Below are positions 33,198 to 41,431 of a stretch of DNA of 64,000 nucleotides, piece by piece. The DNA lies in NCBI RefSeq assembly GCF_000770675.1, contig NZ_AVBG01000017.1, forward strand, positions 1 to 64,000, read 5' to 3'. A program made the position numbers and the translations under genes. Below the pieces are notes generated by a model, which was not told the DNA's origin, did no database searches, and saw only the letters and a list, made by a program, of their open reading frames with translations. The stretch's first letter is position 1, and the number at the start of each line of letters is the position of its first letter. Source of the stretch: Pontibacillus chungwhensis BH030062 (GTDB lineage: Bacteria; Bacillota; Bacilli; Bacillales; BH030062).

Positions 33198-33327
33198 TAT
33201 ATTGCATATTTGTTGTTTGGTGATCAGGATCATCACGGAAGCGCTCGACTGGACCGCTATTTGGAGATCCTTTTACGCTAGCTGCGCTTTTCGCGCGTTC
33301 TGATGGATTCTTTTTTCGTTTAGCCAT
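33172..33327 (-). CDS. Small basic hydrophilic protein, 51 aa
   Basis: Short ORF with an ideal ribosome site (GAGGAGGTGA) seven bases before ATG 33327. Sequence: AKRKKNPSERAKSAASVKGS, PNSGPVERFRDDPDHQTTN, then MQYKKENTAGE. It is basic N-terminally, Ser/Ala/Pro rich and lacks hydrophobic stretches, similar in style to minor spore proteins (SspK/L/O type) but not assignable to one. Its 3' end lies inside the yhaP terminator. Confidence 0.65.
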   Translation of the reverse strand: MAKRKKNPSERAKSAASVKGSPNSGPVERFRDDPDHQTTNMQYKKENTAGE

Positions 33328-33444
33328 TTAAGTCACCTCCTCGATTATCTTCCCCAGAAAGCTGTTAAAATATGAGGCGAACGTGCATTCGATGGTCACC
33401 TTTGATAAAATACAACCATTAGCATAGGAAGGGAGTTTTGGGGT

Positions 33445-34683
33445 ATGTTGCCACCGCTGCGTTTTATCCATTGTGCGGATCTTCATTTAGACAGCCCTTT
33501 TAAAGGGATCGGGTCAGGGCTTTCATCGCGTTTCACCAAAGATGTAGTCGAAAGTACATTTCAAGCGTTTGAACGGATCATTTCACACGCTATAGAGAAT
33601 AAAGTTGATTTTGTCGTAATGGTTGGAGACTTATTTGATCAAGACGGTAGAAGTTTAAAGGCGCAAATTCGCCTTAAGAAAGGTTTTGACACATTACATA
33701 AAGCAGGTATTAGAGTGTTCCTTTCACATGGAAACCACGACCATACTGGTGGGAGCTTCTATCCAGTAAGATATCCGGATAACGTTTCGATCTTTAAAGA
33801 AGAAGCGGTCTCTACCATTCCTTTCTACAAAAATGGCCAACATGTGGCTAATATTCAAGGGTTTAGTTATTCAAGGCGAGCTGTTTATGAAGAAAAGGTA
33901 GTCGAGTTTGAGCGGACTCGTGAGGATGTTTATCACATTGGGCTTCTTCACGGGAGTATAGCAACGAATACCGACCATGATGTTTATGCTCCTTTTAGAA
34001 TTTCACAGTTGAACGAAGTAGGACACGACTATTGGGCACTTGGTCATATTCACAAGCGACAGATTTTGCAAGAAGAACCACCTATTGTGTATCCAGGGAA
34101 CATACAAGGCCGACACCATAAAGAGGACGGGGCTAAAGGATGTTATCTCGTTGATCTAGCAGAAACGAATACGACTCTTACGTTTCTGCCGACGCATTCT
34201 GTTCTCTTTCAGCAAGCAACATTTGACGTAAGCCATATCCAAACATTAGGTGAATTTCATGATGAGGTAGATAAATGGAAGGAGGAGAATCGACAGGTGT
34301 ACGGTCCTATGATTTTCAAAATGAAGATCGAAGGATATTTAGAAGGAGATGAAATGAAGGAAGAAGCAGTCCGCAACCTTGTAGATGTATGGAATGAGAA
34401 AGAAGAAGAGGAGGAGGCATGGCTATGGGTTCAAGACATTGTCATCCATTCTACCCCTTCGTGGGATCGTGAAGAATTAAAGCAAGGCTCTCATTTCGTC
34501 GCTGATCTAATTCGTCGAATTGACGAGAGTGATGAGGTTGAGTCGATGATAACTGAACTCACCACCCATAAGCAGGGTCGGAAATATGTAGGGACCTTTT
34601 CAGATGAAGAGAAGAAAGAAATAGTAAGTGAAGCTGAAGCTTATTTGCTCAAGTCCTTGTTGGAGGGGGAGCGATCAGAGTGA
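33445..34683 (+). CDS. yhaO: SbcD-like DNA exonuclease subunit, 412 aa
   Basis: Calcineurin-like metallophosphoesterase with the Mre11/SbcD motif series: IHCADLHLDSPF (DxH), MVGDLFDQDG (GDxxD), LSHGNHDHTG (GNHD), GLLHGSIATN and YWALGHIHKRQI (GHxH). Size and order match B. subtilis YhaO. It overlaps the ATPase gene by 4 bp (GTGA), so the two subunits are made together. Likely role: end processing or repair of DNA. Confidence 0.92.
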   Translation: MLPPLRFIHCADLHLDSPFKGIGSGLSSRFTKDVVESTFQAFERIISHAIENKVDFVVMVGDLFDQDGRSLKAQIRLKKGFDTLHKAGIRVFLSHGNHDHTGGSFYPVRYPDNVSIFKEEAVSTIPFYKNGQHVANIQGFSYSRRAVYEEKVVEFERTREDVYHIGLLHGSIATNTDHDVYAPFRISQLNEVGHDYWALGHIHKRQILQEEPPIVYPGNIQGRHHKEDGAKGCYLVDLAETNTTLTFLPTHSVLFQQATFDVSHIQTLGEFHDEVDKWKEENRQVYGPMIFKMKIEGYLEGDEMKEEAVRNLVDVWNEKEEEEEAWLWVQDIVIHSTPSWDREELKQGSHFVADLIRRIDESDEVESMITELTTHKQGRKYVGTFSDEEKKEIVSEAEAYLLKSLLEGERSE

Positions 34684-37604
34684 AACTCAAACAAGCATTG
34701 ATTTATGGTTTTGGTAAATGGCATCAAAAAACAATTGATTTCCAAGATGAAGGGTTGACGGTATTCTATGGTAAAAATGAAGCCGGCAAGTCAACTCTAA
34801 GACAGTTTATCTTGTATGTTCTATTTAACCTCCCGCCCAAAAAAGTGAAGTCCTTTATACCGAAAATGGGTGGAACGGTTGGAGGGCGTTTAATGATATC
34901 AGACCTTCGTTATGGGACAGTGTACATTGAACGTGATTACAATCAGAATAATGGAGAGGCACGGTGTTACTTTGATGACGGATCTGAACAATCTGAAGAG
35001 TGGCTTCGACATTATTTAAAAGGAATGGATAAGAACACGTTTGAAGCCATTTTTTCTTTTGATTTACATGATATCCAGCATATTCACACAGTAGGTTCTA
35101 AAGCTATTGGGGATGTCTTATTCGGAGTAGGTATGACCGGGTCCAAACAGATCTATCAACTAGAGACGAAGCTTGAAAAGGAACTTGAACGTCTCTTCAA
35201 GAAACAAGGGAGGAAACCGGTCCTCAATGAACAGTTCGCTCATGTGAAAGAAATGGAACAGACGTTGTCTCTCCTTAAGAAAGAAGAACAAAAGTATGAA
35301 GGTCTAAAAGTGGAAGAGCAAGAAGTGCAAGATGAGCTTCACCAATTACAAGATAAGCGCCAAACATATATGGAGAAGAAGGATCTGTTAGAGAAGCATC
35401 ATCAAGCCTCACATTTAATATTTCGTTACCAACAACTTAAAGCGGAGCGTTCATCCTTACCAGAAACACTTCATTTCCCAGAGCAAGGACTAGAAAGGTA
35501 CTACAAGCTTAAAGAACAGGAAATGCCGATACGTAGTGAAAAAGAAGTTGTTAAACAGGAACTGCAAAGAGAAGAGTCAAAGAAGGAGAGAGTGCCTTCT
35601 TACGATGAAGAGTGTGTTGAAGAGATAACAGAGTGGATGGACCATAAACAAGAATATGATGTTAACCGTGCACGCTTAGAAGGACTTCTAGACGAATCTG
35701 GACAAGAACAAGAGCGATTGGCCAACAAAATAGAAGAACTGGGCATACATCTTACTTTTGAAGATGTATTAGAGCTCTCTTTACCATTCTATATGGAAGA
35801 AGAATGGCAACGAATCGGGCATGAGAAAGAAACACTTGAAGAAGAACGTGCTCGATTAGAGCAGGAATTACGACTTAATCACGAAGAGGAAGAGCAGCTT
35901 CAACGCCAGCGGAGTCGTGTCAAAGATCAAATGTTATCAGAAGATGATGAAGCGCAGTTAAGAACTTCCGTAGAACGTGCTCGAGAAAAGGAATGGAAAA
36001 AAGAATTAGAAGAGGAACAATCGAAGAATCGTCGCCATATGGTGCATCAACAATCAAAGTTTGCAAATCAAATCTTTTTAGTTGGGATCTTCCTTTCGGT
36101 GTCTGGAGCAGTTGGTGGTTGGGTGCTCTCAGAACCCTTTTGGTTTATATTCAGCGCTTTTTTGTTAGTGGCAACATGGTTTCTTGTACGACAGCTTAAA
36201 CAAAGTTCAGTTAATAGCCCTTCAATTGTCCCGTATCATGAAGAACAGCTACGAGCGCCGAATGATAATGTGTGGGAGTTGGAAAGACAGTTACAAGAAC
36301 AAGATCAAAAAGCACAAGAGGTCAAGCGATACGAGCAAAGCATCCAACAGTGCAATATGCGTGAAATTCAAATTGAGGAACAGCTGCATACCTTAAAGCA
36401 GCGTCAAGAAAGGATCAATCAAATTATAGGTGAACAAACCGATCATTATCCTTTCCTAAACCAAGTATCTGTGTCTTATTGGCCTAAAGTGTATCAACGA
36501 CTTTCTAGTGTTCAAATAAGGCAACAAGAATGGTTGAAAAAACAAGAGCAAATTGAAACATTAGCCGAGCGACAAAAAACAATAGAAAATCAATTATTTT
36601 TATTTGCAGACCGTTTACAAATCGAGCGTGAAGGGGAAATAGATTCCATATGGAACAATGCATTAGAATACATCAATAAGGTAGAAGAGCAAAAGCGAGA
36701 CCTTCATAAATTAGATGAGCGTATAAATGATTTGCGCAGTCAAATGAATCAATTAGAGCGAAAACAGTTACCGATTCAAGAAGAGTTGCTTCAGTTGTAT
36801 GAAAAAGCGGATGTTTCAGACTCAGATTCTTTCATTAAGCAAGGTGAACAAGCGCGTCTAGTAGAACAAATAGAAGAGGAACTGTGGCAGCTTAAGAAAC
36901 AGATCGATACGATCTATATGGACCAATCCACATCCTCCGAAGCAATTCACTCGACTATAGATGAGCCATCTCTAAAACGAGATCTTGCTCTTGCGACAGA
37001 AGATTTGGAGAATACAGAGGCTGAGATAGAAAGAAAGCGACAGCAATTGGCTGACCTCAGGTCCAACATACAGCTACTTGAAAAAGATGAACGCTACTCC
37101 ATGAAAAGGCATGAAGTGAGGTTAGAGAAAGACAAAAGCAAACAAATAGCTAAAGAATGGGCAGTCTATAAAGTAGCGCATACTTTATTGAAACAGACGA
37201 AAGAAATGTATCAGAAAGAAAGAATGCCAGCAGTAGTTGAATATTGCAGTCACTTTTTCTCCATCCTAACAAGAGATACCTACTTACGTGTATGGCTTCC
37301 AGGGGAAGAAGAAATGATGAGGGTCGAAAGAAAGGATGGAGTCCGTTTCTCTGTTGAGTCATTGTCTCAAGGAACAAAAGAACAGTTATATGTGGCTCTA
37401 AGGCTTGCGTTAAGTCAAACCATTAGAGATGAACATCCTTTACCGTTTATTATTGATGATGCGTTCGTAAATTTTGATGATGAACGAACCTATGAGATCC
37501 TAGAGCTTTTACAACAAATTGCACAAGACCAACAAGTCATTCTGTTCACATGTAGTGATACAATTAATCAAAAAATAACAGAACGTAAAAAAATTTTTTT
37601 ATAA
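34680..37604 (+). CDS. yhaN: Rad50/SbcC-like ATPase with membrane segment, 974 aa
   Basis: SMC-like ATPase. The N-terminal Walker A is FYGKNEAGKSTLRQF (about 29-43), and the C-terminal signature SVESLSQGTKEQLYVALRLAL plus Walker B LPFIIDDAFVNFDDERT (about 925) close the head. Two long Gln/Glu-rich coiled-coil arms (about 180-455 and 520-870) enclose, instead of a Zn hook, two hydrophobic helices at about 463-505 (FLVGIFLSVSGAVGGWVL, FWFIFSAFLLVATWFLV). The complex is therefore probably membrane tethered, as I believe for B. subtilis YhaN too. GTG start within the yhaO stop. Confidence 0.9.
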   Translation: MKLKQALIYGFGKWHQKTIDFQDEGLTVFYGKNEAGKSTLRQFILYVLFNLPPKKVKSFIPKMGGTVGGRLMISDLRYGTVYIERDYNQNNGEARCYFDDGSEQSEEWLRHYLKGMDKNTFEAIFSFDLHDIQHIHTVGSKAIGDVLFGVGMTGSKQIYQLETKLEKELERLFKKQGRKPVLNEQFAHVKEMEQTLSLLKKEEQKYEGLKVEEQEVQDELHQLQDKRQTYMEKKDLLEKHHQASHLIFRYQQLKAERSSLPETLHFPEQGLERYYKLKEQEMPIRSEKEVVKQELQREESKKERVPSYDEECVEEITEWMDHKQEYDVNRARLEGLLDESGQEQERLANKIEELGIHLTFEDVLELSLPFYMEEEWQRIGHEKETLEEERARLEQELRLNHEEEEQLQRQRSRVKDQMLSEDDEAQLRTSVERAREKEWKKELEEEQSKNRRHMVHQQSKFANQIFLVGIFLSVSGAVGGWVLSEPFWFIFSAFLLVATWFLVRQLKQSSVNSPSIVPYHEEQLRAPNDNVWELERQLQEQDQKAQEVKRYEQSIQQCNMREIQIEEQLHTLKQRQERINQIIGEQTDHYPFLNQVSVSYWPKVYQRLSSVQIRQQEWLKKQEQIETLAERQKTIENQLFLFADRLQIEREGEIDSIWNNALEYINKVEEQKRDLHKLDERINDLRSQMNQLERKQLPIQEELLQLYEKADVSDSDSFIKQGEQARLVEQIEEELWQLKKQIDTIYMDQSTSSEAIHSTIDEPSLKRDLALATEDLENTEAEIERKRQQLADLRSNIQLLEKDERYSMKRHEVRLEKDKSKQIAKEWAVYKVAHTLLKQTKEMYQKERMPAVVEYCSHFFSILTRDTYLRVWLPGEEEMMRVERKDGVRFSVESLSQGTKEQLYVALRLALSQTIRDEHPLPFIIDDAFVNFDDERTYEILELLQQIAQDQQVILFTCSDTINQKITERKKIFL

Positions 37605-37701
37605 AAATTAAGTTTTTATTTGTCATGACCTCGCACTTTTGGAATAATAGTGATAAAATACTTGAGGACAATGTCGAATAAAGCTAGTGGAGGGTCGTCC
37701 A

Positions 37702-38250
37702 TTGGTAGATAAAGAAAGAAGTCAAGAATGGACAGAATATGAAGAAACAATAGAAAAATTTATTCAAGTGATCGCCAAAAATATGAGCCTGTACGGAATC
37801 ACCTCTTCTGTTGGTCGATTGTACGGAACGCTTTACTTTGCAGATCAGCCAATGACGCTAGATAATATGCGTGATGCGCTTGAAATGAGTAAGACAAGTA
37901 TGTCGACTGGTGTGAGATCTTTATCAGAGATGAAGATGGTCGAACCAGCATTCCGAAAGGGTGTACGAAAAGATCTATATAAATCTGAAGAAGATTGGTA
38001 TAAATCTTTCACATCGTTATTTGGTAACCGCTGGAGACATCATACTGAAACGAATATCGAAGAAGCTGATGAAGCGATCTCCGAACTTCGTGCCATTATG
38101 AATGATACAGACGACGAAGAATTACAAGGCATGATTCAGCGCGATATCGACCGATTAGAGTATGCGAAAGAATATTATCGCTGGCTCATGAAGTTTATTC
38201 GTGTTGTTGAATCAGGCGAAATCTTTAAATACGTACCAAAGGGAGACTAA
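37702..38250 (+). CDS. GbsR-type winged-helix regulator, 182 aa
   Basis: MarR-like wHTH of the GbsR family: YGITSSVGRLYGTLYFADQP, MTLDNMRDALEMSKTSMSTG, VRSLSEMKMVEPAFRKGVRK. The C-terminal helical dimerisation/ligand region follows. Strongly similar to the second copy at 43363-43872. GbsR represses glycine-betaine synthesis and uptake genes in response to choline. TTG 37702 is taken as start (GGAGGG 8 nt upstream). It occupies the place of yhaM in the B. subtilis order. Its target is unknown; possibly opuA 6 kb away. Confidence 0.85.
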   Translation: MVDKERSQEWTEYEETIEKFIQVIAKNMSLYGITSSVGRLYGTLYFADQPMTLDNMRDALEMSKTSMSTGVRSLSEMKMVEPAFRKGVRKDLYKSEEDWYKSFTSLFGNRWRHHTETNIEEADEAISELRAIMNDTDDEELQGMIQRDIDRLEYAKEYYRWLMKFIRVVESGEIFKYVPKGD

Positions 38251-38266
38251 GTCTACCCATGGAAGA

Positions 38267-38297
38267 AGCATGTCTAGAAAAGGACATGCTTTTTTTA
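38267..38297 (+). terminator. Terminator after the GbsR-type gene
   Basis: AAGCATGTCC-type stem (AGCATGTC/GACATGCT) followed by seven T. Confidence 0.8.
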
Positions 38298-38311
38298 TGG
38301 CTATGTTCATG

Positions 38312-38355
38312 CTTCGAGTCTTCCATATAAGACCCCTTATATGGAAGACTCGAAG
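38312..38355. repeat. Small hairpin, TTCGAGTCTTC family (copy 3, perfect)
   Basis: Perfect 20-bp stem CTTCGAGTCTTCCATATAAG with a 4-nt loop (ACCC). It lies 11 bp before palindromic element D and shows the full symmetric form of the family, of which copies 1, 2 and 4 are partly decayed. Confidence 0.75.
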
Positions 38356-38365
38356 TTGAGAGGAT

Positions 38366-38542
38366 GCTTCCGTTTCCCAAATTGAGAATAAGGTGGTTCG
38401 GGAAATCACTCGCTTTCCGCGGCGAGCTGGGAAGCCTCCTCGTTCGCTTTCGCTCTCTGTGGGGTCTCCCCTAGGCTCCTACTGCCGCAGGAGTCTCGCA
38501 ATTTCCCGAACCACCTTTGACTTATATAGAGGGAACGGAAGC
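38366..38542 (+). repeat. Palindromic element copy D (forward, pairs with E)
   Basis: Outer arms GCTTCCGTT/AACGGAAGC; inner stem AAGGTGGTTCGGGAAAT/ATTTCCCGAACCACCTT (38390-38517); loop motifs CACTCGCTTTCC and GGAGTCTCGCA. The apical part differs from B (TTCGCTTTCGC). It lies between the GbsR-type gene and yhaL. Confidence 0.85.
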
Positions 38543-38591
38543 ACGCTACATAAGGGGGTGGAATGTTGGATCCCCGCCATACTCGAGCTGA

Positions 38592-38764
38592 GGGGACGTT
38601 ATACTTAATCTGTTAAGGGGTGTCTGGGGAATGAGGAGACTCCTGCGGTAGAAAGAGGTCGACGAGATCCCGCAGGGTGGTTTTCCCGAGGAAGCTCGAC
38701 AGCTCGCCCGCGGAAAGCGAGTCGTTCCCCAGACACCCCAAGCGCTCAACAAAATAACGGCCCC
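38592..38764 (-). repeat. Palindromic element copy E (reverse, pairs with D)
   Basis: Outer arms GGGGACGTTAT/ATAACGGCCCC (one mismatch); inner stem GGGGTGTCTGGGGAA/TTCCCCAGACACCCC (38617-38739). Inverted relative to D (GAGGAGACTCCTGCGG on the left, GCGGAAAGCGAGT on the right); the inner stems of the pair are 99 bp apart. Confidence 0.85.
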
Positions 38765-38785
38765 ATTTACACTAACATGTCTCTG

Positions 38786-38824
38786 CTTCGAGTCTTCAAC
38801 AATCCTGCCTTATTCTTGAACAAG
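38786..38824. repeat. Small hairpin, TTCGAGTCTTC family (copy 4)
   Basis: TTCGAGTCTTCAA then a loop with CTGCCTTATTCTTGAA; same form as copy 1 at the window start. It lies 22 bp after element E, so the D/E pair is flanked by this smaller repeat on both sides. Confidence 0.55.
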
Positions 38825-38899
38825 CTAGTAGAGTGAACTGGAATATTCAACTTGAACCCCGCATAGGCTTGTATCAAAAGGGGACAAGGGGGAGATTCC

Positions 38900-39085
38900 A
38901 TGATTGCAGGAATTCCATGGTGGGTGTTAGCAATGGTAGTATTTATTTTATTTAGTGGATATATGGCACTTCGAGCGATGAAAGCTGAACAGGAAATGGA
39001 ACAAAAATTTATCGAACAAGAGGGCAAGAAGTACATGGATCGAATTGATGATGCGAAAAAGAGGAAGCAGTCGGCCTCTAGTTAG
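38900..39085 (+). CDS. yhaL: YhaL-like sporulation protein, 61 aa
   Basis: One N-terminal transmembrane helix (GIPWWVLAMVVFILFSGYM, about 4-22) followed by a charged cytosolic helix (MKAEQEMEQKFIEQEGKKYM) and a Lys/Arg tail. Matches B. subtilis YhaL in size, topology and position beside convergent prsA. GGGGGAGATTCC precedes the ATG. Role in sporulation not worked out. Confidence 0.82.
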   Translation: MIAGIPWWVLAMVVFILFSGYMALRAMKAEQEMEQKFIEQEGKKYMDRIDDAKKRKQSASS

Positions 39086-39097
39086 AAATTGATATAA

Positions 39098-39134
39098 AAA
39101 AAAGGCTGCACCTCTATGGGTGCAACCTTTTTTA
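39098..39134. terminator. Bidirectional terminator between yhaL and prsA
   Basis: AAAGGCTGCACC-TCTAT-GGGTGCAACCTTT with A and T runs on both sides. Confidence 0.85.
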
Positions 39135-39141
39135 TATGAAA

Positions 39142-40068
39142 TTATCCTTGGTCAGAATTTGATTCTGTATCTTCGGAAGTTGATTCTTCTTCAGCTTTCT
39201 TGTCTAAAATATCCTCTAAGCCCTCAGCTTTAACTTTAACATCAGCTTCTTCAATGAGCTTATCGATTGTTTTCTTCGCATTTTCTTGGTTAAGCTGGTT
39301 GGCCTTAAGGTCTTCTTTAATCTGGTCTTTCATTTCTTCTAAAGGCTTCACGTCTTCTTTCTCACGCTTGTCCGTAACTTTGATAATGTGGAAGCCGAAC
39401 TCTGTCTTCACAGGTTCACTCACTTCACCTTTTTCAAGTTCATAGGCAGCATCTTCAAATGCTGGAGTCATTTTACCAGGACCGAAATAATCAAGGTCAC
39501 CACCGTTTGAAGCGGAAGGTCCTTCTGAATACTCTTTAGCTAGGGCTGCGAAGTCTTTGTTACCTTCTTCGATTTTTTGTTTAACTTCTTTTGCTTTTTC
39601 TTCACTGCTTACAAGAATGTGGCTAGCGCGGATTTCTGTTTTCATACGATCATAGTAGTTCTGAACTTCTTCATCTGAAACTTCGATCTCAGCTTTTGCA
39701 GCTTTTTGCTGCATAAGGCTTTGTTCTACTACTTTTCTGAAGTCTTCTTCAGATTTGAAGCCCATTTGAGATAGGGCTTGGTCGAACTGACCGCCAACTT
39801 GCTCTTTGTATTTTTCTACTTCTTTTTCAATTTCTTTTTCCGTTACTTCATATTTATCATCAAGAACTTCTGTCACAACCATTTCATGAAGAACTTGTTC
39901 ACCATAGCGATCCTTCAGTTCTTGGTAAAATTCATCTTTCGTGATATTTCCGTTCTTGGATTCAACGACTAAATCTTTGCTCGCTTCATCGTCCCCTTGT
40001 GTACCGGAACATGCGGATAAAGCTAATACACCTGCAGTAAGCGTCGTTGCCAAAGCAATCTTTTTCAT
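39142..40068 (-). CDS. prsA: PrsA foldase lipoprotein (peptidyl-prolyl isomerase), 308 aa
   Basis: Lipoprotein signal with lipobox LSAC (Cys about 20). The N-domain helps bind clients. A single parvulin PPIase domain follows (about 130-220: IRASHILVSSEEKAKEV, FAALAKEYSEGPSASNGGDL, YFGPGKMTPAFEDAAY, VKTEFGFHIIKVTDKR). The C-terminal tail is acidic. It anchors in the outer leaflet and folds secreted proteins. ATG 40068 (AGGAGTG upstream) is the true start. In B. subtilis ScoC represses prsA-linked exoprotein genes; scoC is 3 kb away here. Confidence 0.95.
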   Translation of the reverse strand: MKKIALATTLTAGVLALSACSGTQGDDEASKDLVVESKNGNITKDEFYQELKDRYGEQVLHEMVVTEVLDDKYEVTEKEIEKEVEKYKEQVGGQFDQALSQMGFKSEEDFRKVVEQSLMQQKAAKAEIEVSDEEVQNYYDRMKTEIRASHILVSSEEKAKEVKQKIEEGNKDFAALAKEYSEGPSASNGGDLDYFGPGKMTPAFEDAAYELEKGEVSEPVKTEFGFHIIKVTDKREKEDVKPLEEMKDQIKEDLKANQLNQENAKKTIDKLIEEADVKVKAEGLEDILDKKAEEESTSEDTESNSDQG

Positions 40069-40325
40069 CAGGTAAACACTCCTAATCATTTAATTGTGTC
40101 AAAAGTTTAGAGCCATATAAGTGCTCTTCATGAGGCGTTTTTTAAGCTTCGTGAAAGTAGCTCTTAGACAACCTAATCCTTGAAATAATATAACATACTG
40201 AAGGTGTAAAACACTAGGGCTATAGGGAATTGAAGGAAAACTTTTCAAAACCGGGTCATTCGCCTATCCAGACCAAGCCCCCCCTGCATATGATACGGTA
40301 GTAAGTTAGAAAAGGGGGTGGCTTC

Positions 40326-40415
40326 ATGAGCAAAGGAGGTTACGGCGGCGGTTTCGCTTTAATTGTCGTTCTATTCATTTTGTTAATCATCGTTGGTGCA
40401 TCTTGGTTGTACTAA
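40326..40415 (+). CDS. YjcZ-type sporulation protein, 29 aa
   Basis: Tiny protein MSKGGYGGGFALIVVLFILL then IIVGASWLY: a Gly-rich start and one transmembrane helix, the hallmark of the YjcZ/YrpC-like family of Bacillales sporulation peptides. AAAAGGGGGTGG precedes ATG 40326 and a strong terminator follows, so this is a real gene in spite of its size. Confidence 0.88.
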   Translation: MSKGGYGGGFALIVVLFILLIIVGASWLY

Positions 40416-40441
40416 TCATCCCTGAGATCGGATATGAACAG

Positions 40442-40473
40442 AAAACCCTCTGCCAAATGGCAGAGGGTTTTTG
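40442..40473 (+). terminator. Terminator after the YjcZ-type gene
   Basis: AAACCCTCTGCC-AAAT-GGCAGAGGGTTTTT. Confidence 0.9.
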
Positions 40474-40496
40474 TGTTCATATCCGATTTGGGGAGG

Positions 40497-40670
40497 GTCC
40501 GTTCCGGTTATTGAGCGGTGGGGGTGGATGGAAAACGACTCGCTTTCCGCGGGCGAGCTGTCGAGCCTCCTCGGGCAAAAAGCGCGCCCTGCGGGGTCTC
40601 ACCGACCTCTTTCTCCCGCAGGAGTCTCCCCGTTTCCCATCCACCCCTTACGAAAATTTGACTAACGGAC
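40497..40670 (+). repeat. Palindromic element copy F (forward, pairs with G)
   Basis: Outer arms GTCCGTT/AACGGAC; inner stem GGGGTGGATGGAAAAC/GTTTCCCATCCACCCC (40521-40647, one bulge); loop motifs GACTCGCTTTCC and GGAGTCTCCCC. Apical pairing GGGC/GCCC around AAAAAGCGC. Confidence 0.85.
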
Positions 40671-40856
40671 CACAAGCTGGAAAGTGAACGAAAATGTCCG
40701 CTATATCTCAACTATTTAGCATGTTTGTATTACATCACATATGGAAAAGGTGATTCGGAAGAGTGGATTACTGAAGTAGTAGGATTCCGTTAAAAAGCAT
40801 GGATGGTAGCCTCACATATAATTTCTGTTTATTCCCATCTCCATTTCACATAGTTT

Positions 40857-41036
40857 GTTTTTCCGTTTAACCCAATAGGGAAAGGAGGGCCTGGAAACTG
40901 CGAGACTCCCGTGGGCAGAAGAGCCTAGGTGAGACCCCGGGAGCCGACTTTGCCGGCTGAGGAGGCTCACCAGCTCCCCACAGGAAAGCGAGTGGTTCCC
41001 AGGCCCTCCTTACACTCAAAAGAAGCAAACGGAAAA
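40857..41036 (-). repeat. Palindromic element copy G (reverse, pairs with F)
   Basis: Outer arms TTTTCCGTTT/AAACGGAAAA; inner stem AAGGAGGGCCTGGAAAC (40882-) with GGCCCTCCTT at the right end (-41011). Inverted relative to F. Its sequence is closer to the reverse complement of B and H than to F, so pairs are not simple recent inverted duplications. Spacer to F is 234 bp between inner stems. Confidence 0.85.
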
Positions 41037-41051
41037 GGACTCTCAGCTATA

Positions 41052-41088
41052 CAAAAAAACAACGTCTTCTATGCAAGAGACGTTGTTT
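41052..41088 (-). terminator. Terminator of the 59-aa membrane protein gene
   Basis: AACAACGTCT.../AGAGACGTTGTT stem, T run on the minus strand (plus AAAAAAAC). Confidence 0.8.
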
Positions 41089-41267
41089 TAGGTATACAGG
41101 ATTTCGACGTAGGACGAAATCAATAGTATGGTGATTAAAATGTTAATCGTACGAAACACTTTTGGTTGCTTTTCAACAGCCATTTCCGTTTTAAGGCAAA
41201 GGGAATGGGTTAAAGAGTTAAAGACGAATAATATAAAAAGCGCAAATGGTACAAAGAATACTGACAT
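41088..41267 (-). CDS. Small two-helix membrane protein, 59 aa
   Basis: ORF with an AAAGGAGG site seven to eight bases before ATG 41267 and its own terminator. Two hydrophobic segments, VFFVPFALFILFVFNSL (about 3-19) and TINILITILLISSYVEIL (about 41-58), are joined by a short charged loop KTEMAVEKQPKVFR. In-out-in topology expected. No family recognised. It lies between element G and yhaJ, at the place where B. subtilis has other small yhz genes. Confidence 0.65.
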   Translation of the reverse strand: MSVFFVPFALFILFVFNSLTHSLCLKTEMAVEKQPKVFRTINILITILLISSYVEILYT

Positions 41268-41431
41268 AAATAGAAACCTCCTTTTGCACCTATGAAATTA
41301 CTGTATCAAAAAAACAAAAAGTTGAACAGTAAAAATACTTATATGTATAGAAAAACCCTTTTAAATGCATTAGCAATGAGTACCATTCTGGAATAGTCTT
41401 CATTCCCTGCATCTAAAAGGGTCTACTGGGG

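Noticed and set aside
40403-40687. ORFs on both strands within elements F, H, I, D and E (60-95 codons)
   Set aside because: High GC and palindromic sequence keep frames open; none has a ribosome site and the translations differ between copies because stems drift, so structure and not protein is conserved.
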